A stretch of DNA of 32,643 bases. Origin: Terriglobia bacterium (lineage in GTDB: Bacteria > Acidobacteriota > Terriglobia > Bryobacterales > Bryobacteraceae). Where the stretch lies: contig JANYDS010000009.1 in assembly GCA_025363475.1 (NCBI GenBank), positions 1 to 32,643 on the forward strand. Direction: 5' to 3'. The notes below the pieces were generated by a model. The model did no database searches, had not been told where the DNA came from, and saw nothing but the letters and a program-made list of their open reading frames with translations. The translations under genes and the position numbers were made by a program. Of the stretch, positions 13,547 through 20,332 are shown one piece after another; position 1 is the first letter of the stretch, and the number at the start of each line of letters is the position of its first letter.

Positions 13547-14853
13547 TTCCCCGCTATACCCGCCCTGCCATGGGTGCCGTCTGGAGTGACCAGAACCGGT
13601 TTCAACAATGGCTCGAAGTAGAGCTGGCCGCATCCGAAACGCTGGCCGAACAGGGCGTGGTTCCCGCCGAAGATGCCAAACTGCTGCGTGAACACGCCGG
13701 GTTTGATGTCGACCGTATTTTCGCCATTGAAGAAATCACCCGGCATGATGTGATCGCCTTCACGACTGCTGTGGCGGAAGCCATGGCTGCGGCCGGTCAT
13801 GCTTCGTCATCACGCTGGCTGCACTATGGCCTGACCTCAACCGATGTTGTGGATACGGCCCAGGCCCTGCAACTCAAACAGGCGTCAGAGATTTTAGTTG
13901 AAGGTGTGAAGAAGCTGCGGGAAGTGCTGAAACGCCGAGCGCTCGAATTCCAGCACACCGTTCAAATCGGCCGTACCCATGGCGTTCACGCCGAACCGGT
14001 GACGTTTGGCCTCAAACTCGCACTCTGGTACTCCGAAGCGGGCCGCGATTTACACCGTCTCGAAGCTGCCGCTGAAGACCTGCGTGTCGGCAAAGTTTCC
14101 GGGGCTGTGGGTACCTTTGCCCATATCGGACCAGCCGTGGAAGAGCAAATCTGTGAGCGGCTGGGCTTGACGCCAGCCCTGATCGCCACACAGGTCGTGC
14201 AGCGCGACCGCCATGCCCACTTCATTGCAGTCCTCGCGACGCTGACTGCGGGACTCGAAAAAATTGCTCTCGAAATCCGACATCTGCAGCGGACCGAAGT
14301 CCGCGAAGCAGAGGAATTCTTCGCCAAAGGCCAGAAGGGTTCTTCTGCCATGCCACACAAGCGCAACCCTATCGTCTGTGAACAGATCTGCGGCTTGGCG
14401 CGAGTCGTCCGTGCCAATGCTCAGGCGGCTTTTGAAAACGTCGCGCTCTGGCATGAACGCGACATTTCGCATTCTTCAGTGGAGCGCGTGATTCTGCCCG
14501 ATTCCACCATCCTCACCGACTATCTGCTGGCGAAAACAACCAACCTGATCGACAGGATGTTCGTCTATCCGGCGCGAATGAAACGTAACCTCGAGATGAC
14601 GCGCGGGCTGGTTTTTTCCGGCCAGCTGCTGCTCGATCTCTCCGCGGCAGGGATGCTGCGGGAGCAGGCATACGCTGCCGTGCAGCGCCACGCCATGCAG
14701 GCCTGGGAAGCGGAGGGTGATTTCCGCGCGGCCATCGAAGCCGACCCCGAGATCACAGCTCTGCTGCCCCCGGCTAAACTAGCGGAAACGTTTTCACTCG
14801 AACGTCAACTCCGCCACGTGGACGCCATTTTTTTTCGGGTCTTTAACGCATAA
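13543..14853 (+). CDS. purB: Adenylosuccinate lyase
   Basis: Catalyses two purine steps: SAICAR to AICAR plus fumarate, and adenylosuccinate to AMP plus fumarate. 436 residues, usual for the short bacterial form. It begins at TTG overlapping the stop of the upstream hydrolase (TTGA), so translation is coupled; M10 is a less likely start because conserved IPRYTRPAM precedes it. Conserved residues: H68 (TRHDV), H146 (GRTHGVHAEP) and the mobile signature loop KGSSAMPHKRNP (264-276) with the catalytic serine pair S267/S268. No defects are seen. Confidence 0.97.
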   Translation: MIPRYTRPAMGAVWSDQNRFQQWLEVELAASETLAEQGVVPAEDAKLLREHAGFDVDRIFAIEEITRHDVIAFTTAVAEAMAAAGHASSSRWLHYGLTSTDVVDTAQALQLKQASEILVEGVKKLREVLKRRALEFQHTVQIGRTHGVHAEPVTFGLKLALWYSEAGRDLHRLEAAAEDLRVGKVSGAVGTFAHIGPAVEEQICERLGLTPALIATQVVQRDRHAHFIAVLATLTAGLEKIALEIRHLQRTEVREAEEFFAKGQKGSSAMPHKRNPIVCEQICGLARVVRANAQAAFENVALWHERDISHSSVERVILPDSTILTDYLLAKTTNLIDRMFVYPARMKRNLEMTRGLVFSGQLLLDLSAAGMLREQAYAAVQRHAMQAWEAEGDFRAAIEADPEITALLPPAKLAETFSLERQLRHVDAIFFRVFNA

Positions 14854-14863
14854 ACCCGCCGCT

Positions 14864-15298
14864 TTAGGGTAGTTGGAGCAGTTCCAGATCTACCCCGCGG
14901 AACTGGCGGCAGCCCTTGTCGAATGTCGCTAACCGCATTTTAGCGGCGACGGAGAAGCCCGCCAGGTAAGCGTCCGCCACCAGTTTGCCGGTTGGGACTG
15001 CATATTTCAGCAGATCCGGTAAAATCTCATCCAGCAGAGCAGGCTCTGTCGCAAACTCAAGTCGTTCATCTTCCATCAACTCCGCAATCAGCTTCCACGC
15101 GCTTGAAGCTGGCAACACGTACACGCCCATAACGGCCCCGTTGCCAAGCAACCGGATCAAAGCCAGTTGAACGAAGCGACAAAGCGCGGCTTCCCCCGCC
15201 GCGAGGCTGTCAAACCACCTCATTGCCCTTGCATGATGTTCGTGATGACGTACCAGCAGGGGCAACAGAACGTTGACATCAGCCAAACATGGCTTCAT
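14864..15298 (-). CDS. VapC-type PIN-domain toxin
   Basis: 144-residue PIN-domain ribonuclease, the toxin of a type II module. Acidic active-site residues are visible: D7 in ADVNVLLPLL, D109 in KLVADAYLAGF and D127 in LATFDKGC, with the QLALIRLLGN region between. It is the version with HHEHHARAMRWF after the first strand. It overlaps its antitoxin by 20 bases on the same strand (antitoxin first), the normal VapBC order. It converges on purB with only 10 bases between. The module looks intact. Confidence 0.88.
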   Translation of the reverse strand: MKPCLADVNVLLPLLVRHHEHHARAMRWFDSLAAGEAALCRFVQLALIRLLGNGAVMGVYVLPASSAWKLIAELMEDERLEFATEPALLDEILPDLLKYAVPTGKLVADAYLAGFSVAAKMRLATFDKGCRQFRGVDLELLQLP

Positions 15299-15503
15299 CG
15301 ATTTGCTCCCGGGTCACAGCCGTCATCGGTACCGCATGGGCGTCCCCGATCATGGGCGGCGCTTTCCGCAGTTTGCGCTTTTCCGGTTCCAGTCGTTGCC
15401 GAACAGCCTCAACGAAAAACTGCCGCAGCGAAATCCCCCCCAGGGCTGCACGGCTTTTAGCTTGAGTTAACAGTTCATCGGGCAACTCAATCGTGGTTCG
15501 CAT
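15279..15503 (-). CDS. VapB-type ribbon-helix-helix antitoxin
   Basis: 74-residue antitoxin. MRTTIELPDELLTQAKSRAA is the classic ribbon-helix-helix beginning, so I start at the ATG at 15503; an ATG three codons upstream (15512) is in frame. The C-terminal tail (MTAVTREQIDEAMFG) would neutralise the PIN toxin encoded next, with which it overlaps by 20 bases. A repeated 9-mer just upstream is a likely operator for self-repression by the VapBC complex. Confidence 0.87.
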   Translation of the reverse strand: MRTTIELPDELLTQAKSRAALGGISLRQFFVEAVRQRLEPEKRKLRKAPPMIGDAHAVPMTAVTREQIDEAMFG

Positions 15504-15504
15504 A

Positions 15505-15524
15505 TATGCCATAATTATGCCATA
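15505..15524 (-). repeat. Tandem TATGGCATA operator-like repeat
   Basis: Two exact copies of TATGGCATA (plus strand TATGCCATA at 15505-15513 and 15516-15524), two bases apart, lie at the start of vapB. Repeats of this size and spacing are typical binding sites for ribbon-helix-helix antitoxins. Confidence 0.45.
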
Positions 15525-15835
15525 TTTACCCATCACACGTAATCCACTCTGCACATCCCCACAAAATGGCGCGGCAGACGTCCCATCACCGTTCGAGTGA
15601 TCTCCCATGCAAGAGGCCAGATCGTACCTTCTACCGATCATTGAATCTTACGAAGGTATTGTTCGGCTGTTTTGGGATGCGCGTAGGCGTCAAAGGCTTT
15701 TTTTACAGCATCTTCGACCCTCTCTTTCGGCGAAGCGGGCGCTGCGGAAGGGTAAGTTCTCTGTTGTCGCCTTCAGCAACACCGCAACAACTCTCGTGAC
15801 CCCGATAAATGGCGTCGACGCCTGAACTGAGAACA
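15525..15835. other. Stretch without an intact gene
   Basis: No complete gene is supported. On the minus strand, 15772 to 15638 encodes a protein-like fragment without a start (ASPKERVEDAVKKAFDAYAH, PKTAEQYLRKIQ, stop TGA at 15640-15638), probably the 3' end of a lost gene. A plus-strand frame (15607-15825) looks like its shadow or a toxin remnant ahead of the HigA-like fragment; I cannot assign it. Confidence 0.35.
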
Positions 15836-16097
15836 ATGAGCACGATTCACACGATCTCCGGCACGTCAGGGATCAACGTGCGCCGCTATGGCCGGTTGCT
15901 GGCGAAATTCACTCCCAAAATAATTCAGACTGAGGAGGAGAACGGGCGCTGGCTGTTGTGGAGTCCCTTATAACGCGCGCGGGGATGAGCGACTTAATGC
16001 CGAGGAACTGGCGCTGCTTGATCTGCCAGGAACGCTGATTGAACGGTTTGAGAAGCAGGTGTGTCCACTTCCGGCGGCGAGGCGGCAATGTGGATGA
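15836..16097 (+). pseudogene. HigA-like antitoxin remnant, frameshifted and truncated
   Basis: From ATG 15836 the frame gives RRYGRLLAKFTPKIIQTEEE, the typical N-terminus of HigA-type antitoxins (YGRLLAK..P..I.TEEE), then a stop at 15971. In the +1 frame from about 15984 the family continues: DERLNAEELALLDL, GTLIERFEKQVCPLPAA, equivalent to the usual LTPEEDALLELL..LIEDYE..HYPLP. The helix-turn-helix that should follow is missing; instead the sequence runs into a PIN toxin fragment on the other strand at about 16075. So the gene has both a frameshift and a 3' deletion. Confidence 0.65.
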
Positions 16098-16147
16098 TGA
16101 GGCTGAAGAAGGCGGAGGAAAATGTTGGTGTCGGTGAGGACCGGCAT
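16073..16147 (-). pseudogene. PIN toxin fragment (N-terminus only)
   Basis: Starting at ATG 16147, which overlaps the antitoxin stop (TAATG), the frame encodes MPVLTDTNIFLRLLQPHHPH plus CRLA, the first strand and helix of a VapC toxin with its first catalytic Asp (D6). After about 24 residues similarity ends and the sequence passes into the HigA-like remnant read backwards. About five sixths of the toxin is missing. Confidence 0.6.
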
Positions 16148-16416
16148 TACATTCCGCGTGTGCCGTAGAGGGAATCACGGCTGATTGCGTCGTCGGAGAG
16201 CAGAGGCGTGGCCGTGGAATGGCTTCGCACCCAAGCGTGGAATTCCTTCGACCATTGGCGAGCGTCCATCGTTTTGTGACTGGTTTGTTGCTCTTGGAGC
16301 CGGCTGCGAATGGTTTCGACGCCTGCGTCCAGCACGTCGTTCGCAGCATGGATCAGGCCAGCCTGAATGGCCTGACCGATTAGCTGTTCCTGTTCTGGCT
16401 TTAGTTCAAGTGTCAC
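16147..16416 (-). CDS. Antitoxin of a broken VapBC-type module
   Basis: 89-residue protein starting at GTG. Residues 1-40 (MTLELKPEQEQLIGQAIQAG, NDVLDAGVETIRSRL) resemble ParD/CopG-like antitoxins, and the tail (QWSKEFHAWVRSHS..., SLYGTRGM) is like that of antitoxins paired with PIN toxins. Its toxin directly follows on the same strand but keeps only its N-terminus, so this antitoxin is now an orphan. A short gene-free stretch separates it from tRNA-Lys. Confidence 0.7.
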   Translation of the reverse strand: MTLELKPEQEQLIGQAIQAGLIHAANDVLDAGVETIRSRLQEQQTSHKTMDARQWSKEFHAWVRSHSTATPLLSDDAISRDSLYGTRGM

Positions 16417-16666
16417 GATCAGGCCCGAATCCTGATTGTCGCAGTAATCGCGCCGGGGTGCCAGTGTGGCTTACGTGGCAATGAGTCCAGTGCAGACGTC
16501 GTCGGGAAGGATGCTGTCGCAATTGGAGTCGTAAAAACGGAGCAGGTCGGTGGTGGCGTGCGGTTCAGGAAATTGGGCGTTCGGGTTCCCAATCGTCCGG
16601 TTCGTTGTGGGTGATCCGGTCTTTGGGGTCCGCGATTTGATTGCAGGTGTAAGTTAATGAAAATAA

Positions 16667-16742
16667 TGGTGAGTCGGGCGGGGCTCGAACCCGCGACCAC
16701 CGCATTAAAAGTGCGATGCTCTACCAACTGAGCTACCGACTC
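16667..16742 (-). tRNA. tRNA-Lys (anticodon TTT)
   Basis: Minus strand: acceptor GAGTCGG/CCGACTC, D-arm AGCTCAGTTGGTAGAGC, anticodon loop CTTTTAA (anticodon TTT), T-arm GCGGGTTCGAGCCCCGC, discriminator A and encoded CCA. Confidence 0.97.
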
Positions 16743-16872
16743 ACGCTTGAAGGAAACGCCTGAGGGAAACACCAACAGCCGCCTGAAAACCACTCAACAC
16801 GCCTGTACTCATCAGGTTAGCATAGAGCCTCTTCCCCGCCCCGCTGCTATACTCCAATTGTTCCCCTACCGT

Positions 16873-16957
16873 GCGGATGTGGCGAAATTGGCAGACGCGC
16901 CAGATTTAGGTTCTGGTTTCGAAAGAAGTGGAGGTTCAAGTCCTCTCATCCGCACCA
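16873..16957 (+). tRNA. tRNA-Leu (anticodon TAG)
   Basis: Acceptor GCGGATG/CATCCGC, D-arm with TGGCAGACGC, anticodon stem CCAGA/TCTGG with loop TTTAGGT (anticodon TAG), a long variable arm, T-arm GAGGTTCAAGTCCTC, and encoded CCA at 16955-16957. Confidence 0.97.
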
Positions 16958-17016
16958 TTTTCTTTCAGCCACCGCCGTTGCGATCCAAGGTAGAGCGAAC
17001 CCCTGATCAGCCCTGC

Positions 17017-17229
17017 TCAGGCAACCTCGACCAGTTCCGCCAAAGTGGTGGGTTCCGGCACATACTCACCATGCAGAAGCATGCCCGCAATGTGAAACTC
17101 AATTGCTTCGTGAATCAAACTCACGGTTTCACCATAGGTCGCAGCGGCTGCGACGCAGCCGGGAAGGTCCGGGACGTGCGCACTGAAGCCAGTCCCGGTT
17201 TTTTCAATTAGCGCCACATATCTACTCAT
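17017..17229 (-). CDS. hicB: HicB-type antitoxin
   Basis: 70-residue HicB-like antitoxin. MSRYVALIEKTGTGFSAHVP, DLPGCVAAAATYGE and EAIEFHIAGMLLHGE follow the family's partly degraded RNase H fold. There is no DNA-binding tail, as in short HicB forms. Its ATG overlaps the stop of hicA by ATGA, giving the usual hicA-hicB order. Because hicA carries a nonsense codon, this antitoxin may have nothing to neutralise. Confidence 0.85.
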   Translation of the reverse strand: MSRYVALIEKTGTGFSAHVPDLPGCVAAAATYGETVSLIHEAIEFHIAGMLLHGEYVPEPTTLAELVEVA

Positions 17230-17414
17230 TGGTTGAACCCCGCTTGCTTCAGGATAGTCCTTCCAGTCTTTGGGTCAAGGTCCATCGACGGGTGTCCGGC
17301 AATTGTCACCGTTCCCGCTTTCCACGGATGGTGTTACTGGCGGTGACTTCCCTTCTGCCGCACCTGAGTCCATCCGTCTTGCTCGACCATCCGAATCACC
17401 TCTCTGACCTTCAC
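17226..17414 (-). pseudogene. hicA: HicA-type toxin broken by a TAA codon
   Basis: Starting at GTG 17414 the frame reads MKVREVIRMVEQDGWTQVRQ then KGSHRQ, TAA, HHPWKAGTVTIAGHPSMDLD and on to a TGA overlapping hicB. This is a complete 62-residue HicA apart from codon 27 (17334-17336), where the family has Tyr or Phe (RQYHHP). The catalytic His of GSH is before the stop, but most of the double-stranded-RNA-binding fold is after it, so the toxin should be dead. A single base change (TAC or TAT to TAA) explains it. Confidence 0.8.
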
Positions 17415-17460
17415 GGCACCAGTTTATCGGGTCGATATGCCTGTGGGAACCGCACCAGTC

Positions 17461-17913
17461 TCAAAGACCCTTCACATAAACCACAAAACCCGAATCCTGC
17501 GCCACCTTGTCATACAGCATCCGCCCCGCCACATTCCCCTCATGCGTATGCCAGTAAACCCGCTTTGAACCCACCGCCGCAGCCTCTCCGTACACCGCTT
17601 CAATCAACGAACGCCCCACTCCCCGGCCACGCTCCTCCGGCAAAGTAAACAAATCCTGCAAATAACACGTCGGCTTCAACTGAATCGTACCGCGATGAAA
17701 CAGGTAATGCACCAGCCCCGCGAGCCGACCGTCACACTCCGCCACCAGCGCAAAGACAGGCTCATTAGGATCAAAGAACCGGGCCCATGTTGCCTGCGTG
17801 ATTTCCTCCGGCAATGCCGTGGCATTCAGCCGGCCATAGAACGCGTTATAGCCGTCCCACAGCGGTCTCCACTCCGCGTAATCTGCCGGAGTCGCCGCGC
17901 GGACCCGGTACAC
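17461..17913 (-). CDS. GNAT-family N-acetyltransferase
   Basis: 150 residues, start GTG at 17913 immediately after the TAG of the upstream peptidase gene (TAGGTG), so probably co-transcribed. RAATPADYAEWRPLW at the N-terminus, YLQDLFTLPEERGRGVGRSL in the middle (the acetyl-CoA pyrophosphate loop RGRGVGRS) and the C-terminal GNVAGRMLYDKV are standard GNAT motifs. It transfers acetyl from acetyl-CoA to an amine; the substrate cannot be told. Confidence 0.9.
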   Translation of the reverse strand: MYRVRAATPADYAEWRPLWDGYNAFYGRLNATALPEEITQATWARFFDPNEPVFALVAECDGRLAGLVHYLFHRGTIQLKPTCYLQDLFTLPEERGRGVGRSLIEAVYGEAAAVGSKRVYWHTHEGNVAGRMLYDKVAQDSGFVVYVKGL

Positions 17914-19587
17914 CTATCGACCCGCACCCGCCGGATCCAGTTCATCCGCCGTCACAAACACCGGATTAATATCCACCGGCACCGCCGTCACCTTCGCCAG
18001 CGTCGCACTCACATCCGGCCGCAACACAGACAGCGTATCCAGCATCTTCTTCGCCCCGGCTAAATCCCCCGTGGCCTCAATCATCAACAAATCATGCGCC
18101 AGATCCCGCACCGCGTCCTTGATCTTCGCCGCATCCACCTGCCATGCCCCGCCCTTGTAAACGAACGCGCCTTTGTCCGTCAAATAGTTGAACTGCAGCG
18201 CCATCCCCTTGCCATGTGCCTCATTCAGCCCGAACCGCAGCGTGCGGAATGACGACGCCAGATAGGTCGTATAGAGCCTTGTCTCATCTGCCTTCAAATA
18301 CCCCTTGTCAAAGAAATGCTGCAGCATGTAGAGCCCCAGCACATCCGCCTTGGCCTCTTCAATCGCACTGTAAACATCCTTCAACTCCTGGCGCGGCGTA
18401 GTCCCCCGGCCCCCCACCGTAATCTGGTGCGGACCAATCCCATGGCTCATCTCATGCGCCAGAATATGCGTAAAGAACGAATCGAAATTCAGCCCCGCCA
18501 ACGCCGCCGGAGCCAGCACCGTTTTTGAAATCGGTTCCAGCGTGGTCTTGAACTTCGCTTCCTGCACGTTCCGCAGCATCACCCGCTTGCTGCCCTTTTC
18601 ATGCACCACCCGCTCGTCGTTCGGCAAATTGTAAGCCGCAGTTTTCACGCCGTGGTCGCCATCACCAGCCGCGAAAATCTGATTCACCACACGAATCGGC
18701 GACAGCGCTCCCAGCTTCGGATTCCGGTATTTGGCGTCAATCGGCAGGTTGTTCTCCACCTCCTGAAGATGGTCGCCAAAGAACTTTAGCCTGGCTGTTT
18801 CCACATCGTCGCGGACGTTGATATAAGCCTCGAAACCAGCCTTGTAACCGAAGATCTCGTCGTTATAGGTTTCATAGGGCCCGATGGTGATGTCGAGAGG
18901 CGCGTCCAGATCCATCCACGCCATATCGCTGGCGTAATAATCATTGGAAAAGAAAGCTGCGGCGCGGGATTCCAGAAAGGTTTTGAGCGTGGCGTTTTCG
19001 GTCAGTTTCGCCGCAGCACGCAGATCGGCGGCGCAGGCTGCAAGGTCGTCCTTATAAGCTTCCGAGAATGGGACCAGCCTCAACTTGCCATCACTGCTCT
19101 TCTGCACCACGCTGAAGAATCCCTCAGCCTGCGTCTTCACTGCGGCAGACTGCGTCTTCAGCCAGGCCTCAAACTCGGCCTTCGTCATGGCTTCAGGATA
19201 GAAATTCGCACCCGCCGGCCGTTTGGCAGGAACCCCGGCCAGAAACGCCGCATGATTATCCAGTTCGGACCACGGGCCTTTATTCAGCCAGAAATAGTCA
19301 TACCGGGCTTTACCTGCAGGAGTCGTGTCCTTCTTCAGCTTGTCGTTCAGAGCCACGTTCCCGCTCCACATTTGCTGCAGGAAGATATGATTCACGCGCC
19401 GCCCCGCTGCCACCAGCTTTTGCAATGCCGCACGGTCGCCCGCGGAAAGCTTCGAAAGATCCACCTTGAGCGGCACCTTCGCATAGCGCGCACTCATGGT
19501 CTGAATCTGTGAAACAGGGGCCTCAGCGGCAGAAATCGTCAAAGTCATAAACACGGTCACAAGTCCGGCAAAAATATTTTTTCTCAT
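17914..19587 (-). CDS. Zinc peptidase, dipeptidyl-peptidase III (M49)-like
   Basis: 557 residues from ATG 19587, which begins a signal peptide (MRKNIFAGLVTVFMTLTISA, cleavage near AEA). A longer upstream reading frame lacks signal-peptide logic and runs into the divergent kinase promoter, so it is not used. The zinc site is H378-E-M-S-H382 with the distal E410-E411-A-K-A-D, as in the bacterial DPP III-related group, where a short HExxH replaces HExxxH. DPP III enzymes remove dipeptides from N-termini; the bacterial relatives are poorly characterised. Probably periplasmic. Followed by a GNAT gene. Confidence 0.75.
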   Translation of the reverse strand: MRKNIFAGLVTVFMTLTISAAEAPVSQIQTMSARYAKVPLKVDLSKLSAGDRAALQKLVAAGRRVNHIFLQQMWSGNVALNDKLKKDTTPAGKARYDYFWLNKGPWSELDNHAAFLAGVPAKRPAGANFYPEAMTKAEFEAWLKTQSAAVKTQAEGFFSVVQKSSDGKLRLVPFSEAYKDDLAACAADLRAAAKLTENATLKTFLESRAAAFFSNDYYASDMAWMDLDAPLDITIGPYETYNDEIFGYKAGFEAYINVRDDVETARLKFFGDHLQEVENNLPIDAKYRNPKLGALSPIRVVNQIFAAGDGDHGVKTAAYNLPNDERVVHEKGSKRVMLRNVQEAKFKTTLEPISKTVLAPAALAGLNFDSFFTHILAHEMSHGIGPHQITVGGRGTTPRQELKDVYSAIEEAKADVLGLYMLQHFFDKGYLKADETRLYTTYLASSFRTLRFGLNEAHGKGMALQFNYLTDKGAFVYKGGAWQVDAAKIKDAVRDLAHDLLMIEATGDLAGAKKMLDTLSVLRPDVSATLAKVTAVPVDINPVFVTADELDPAGAGR

Positions 19588-19651
19588 AAATGAATCACTT
19601 ACAGACAAAGCCCTGCACAACCTGCTTGCGGCTGAATTACTATCGGGCCAG

Positions 19652-20332
19652 ATGAAGCCCCAAACATCCACCCACTTCGAAACCCTCGGCGCAGCAGCCG
19701 CCGGAATCGCGCACGACCTCAACAACCAGCTCACCCTTATTGTGAATCATTTATCGGTGAGCAATATCGCCAGCGCGATGGACGCTCTGGAGCGCTGTTC
19801 AGAGCTCACCACCTGTCTGCTCGAAGCCGGGCGCGGGGAAACCGTAAAACTTGGCCCTGTGGATCTCGCTGCTTACCTGCACGATTTCGCCACACAGCTT
19901 CGTCTGCCGGAAGGCATCCGGCTCTTCCTCAACGTACCCGCTACTCTACCCACAATCGTTGCCAACCCGGCAGCGGTCACACGCGCCCTCACCAATCTGA
20001 TTCTGAACGCGTGCGAAGCCATGGAAAGCAGAGGCACCCTGCGCATCTCTGCTTCCAAACACTCCATTGAAATTGCTGACTCCGGCCCTGGCATTGACCC
20101 CGAGCTTGCAGGCCGCGTCTTTGAACCGTTCTTCACCACCAGAGGCAGCGGCGGTACGGGCCTCGGCCTCGCCATCGTGCGCGACATCATGCGTCAGCAT
20201 TGCGGCTCCGTCACACTGCACACTGAACCAGGTCGCGGCGCACGTTTCGTCCTGCGCTTTCGCCCTGCATCACTTGCCCCTCAGGGCAAAATTTTGAAGG
20301 GTTCGCCGCGGAAAATTGCACCCGCTGCCTGA
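19652..20332 (+). CDS. Orphan histidine kinase without sensor domain
   Basis: 226-residue soluble kinase core. The H-box is GIAHDLNNQLTLIVNH (H21), the N-box TNLILNACEAM, then IADSGPGID (G1), FEPFFTTRGSGGTGLGLAIV (F and G2). This is the NtrB/HWE-like HATPase core with only a few residues before the H-box and no transmembrane, PAS or receiver domain, and no response regulator beside it. It could take its signal from a separate partner or act as a phosphotransfer protein. It is divergent from the M49 gene, and its last 52 bases overlap the 3' end of the convergent asmA-like gene, which is unusual. Confidence 0.85.
   Translation: MKPQTSTHFETLGAAAAGIAHDLNNQLTLIVNHLSVSNIASAMDALERCSELTTCLLEAGRGETVKLGPVDLAAYLHDFATQLRLPEGIRLFLNVPATLPTIVANPAAVTRALTNLILNACEAMESRGTLRISASKHSIEIADSGPGIDPELAGRVFEPFFTTRGSGGTGLGLAIVRDIMRQHCGSVTLHTEPGRGARFVLRFRPASLAPQGKILKGSPRKIAPAA

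Noticed and set aside
15607-15825. Plus-strand 72-codon frame as a HigB toxin
   Set aside because: Its end (INGVDA) faintly recalls HigB tails and it precedes the HigA remnant, but nothing else matches.
16419-17211. Long frames crossing the tRNA-Lys and tRNA-Leu genes
   Set aside because: They translate tRNA sequence and have no protein family features.
19588-19734. N-terminal extension of the M49-like peptidase to 19734
   Set aside because: It would cover the divergent kinase start, and the signal peptide begins at 19587.
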